Positions 5,760 to 5,760 of a stretch of 5,760 bases of DNA are shown here, piece after piece. Each line of letters opens with the position of its first letter. Positions within the stretch are counted from its first letter, which is position 1. The translations under genes and the position numbers were made by a program. The notes below the pieces were generated by a model. It was given only the letters and a program-made list of their open reading frames with translations, was not told where the DNA came from and ran no database searches. Source of the stretch: an uncultured Cellvibrio sp. (GTDB lineage Bacteria > Pseudomonadota > Gammaproteobacteria > Pseudomonadales > Cellvibrionaceae); contig CAMLRI010000165.1 in assembly GCA_946482385.1 (NCBI GenBank), positions 1 through 5,760 of the forward strand, written 5' to 3'.

Positions 5760-5760
5760 G

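Overview
The window is a stretch of ordinary chromosome from a gammaproteobacterium. The protein sequences and gene content (ClpB, a DUF4124 protein, an acetolactate synthase pair of the IlvI/IlvH type, a DUF2167 protein and IlvY) fit the Cellvibrionales/Pseudomonadales side of the class. A Cellvibrio-like host is my best guess, from general familiarity and not from a search. No phage, plasmid, insertion sequence or CRISPR content is visible.

Layout. The window opens inside the 3' end of clpB (+), which stops at 431. A perfect 16-bp hairpin with T-rich flanks (453-489) terminates it and also serves a convergent small gene for a secreted DUF4124 protein (520-969, -). A gene-free stretch of about 500 bases follows (970-1471). 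It holds a likely promoter for the small gene, a good sigma70-type promoter pointing right (1121-1148) and a long leader with several hairpins. The leader runs into ilvI (1472-3205) and ilvH (3207-3698), which are one base apart and encode the large and small subunits of acetolactate synthase. A GNRA-loop terminator ends this operon. A single gene for a signal-peptide-bearing, C-terminally membrane-anchored DUF2167 protein follows (3864-4742). It ends in a second terminator that matches the first perfectly over 34 bp. ilvY (4799-5674, -) is convergent with it. Its divergent promoter region, with two overlapping dyads, fills the right edge and should drive ilvC just outside the window.

How the genes work together. 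IlvI and IlvH make acetolactate or acetohydroxybutyrate, the first common step of valine, leucine and isoleucine synthesis. IlvY is the LysR-type activator that senses these products and switches on ilvC, the next enzyme. The branched-chain amino acid locus is therefore nearly contiguous, interrupted only by the DUF2167 gene between its two matching terminators. The ClpB and DUF4124 genes have no evident link to the pathway.

The items most worth a second look are the DUF2167 gene boxed by identical terminator repeats, the long structured ilvI leader without a recognisable leader peptide, and the overlapping dyads between ilvY and ilvC. I did not find a convincing new multi-gene system.
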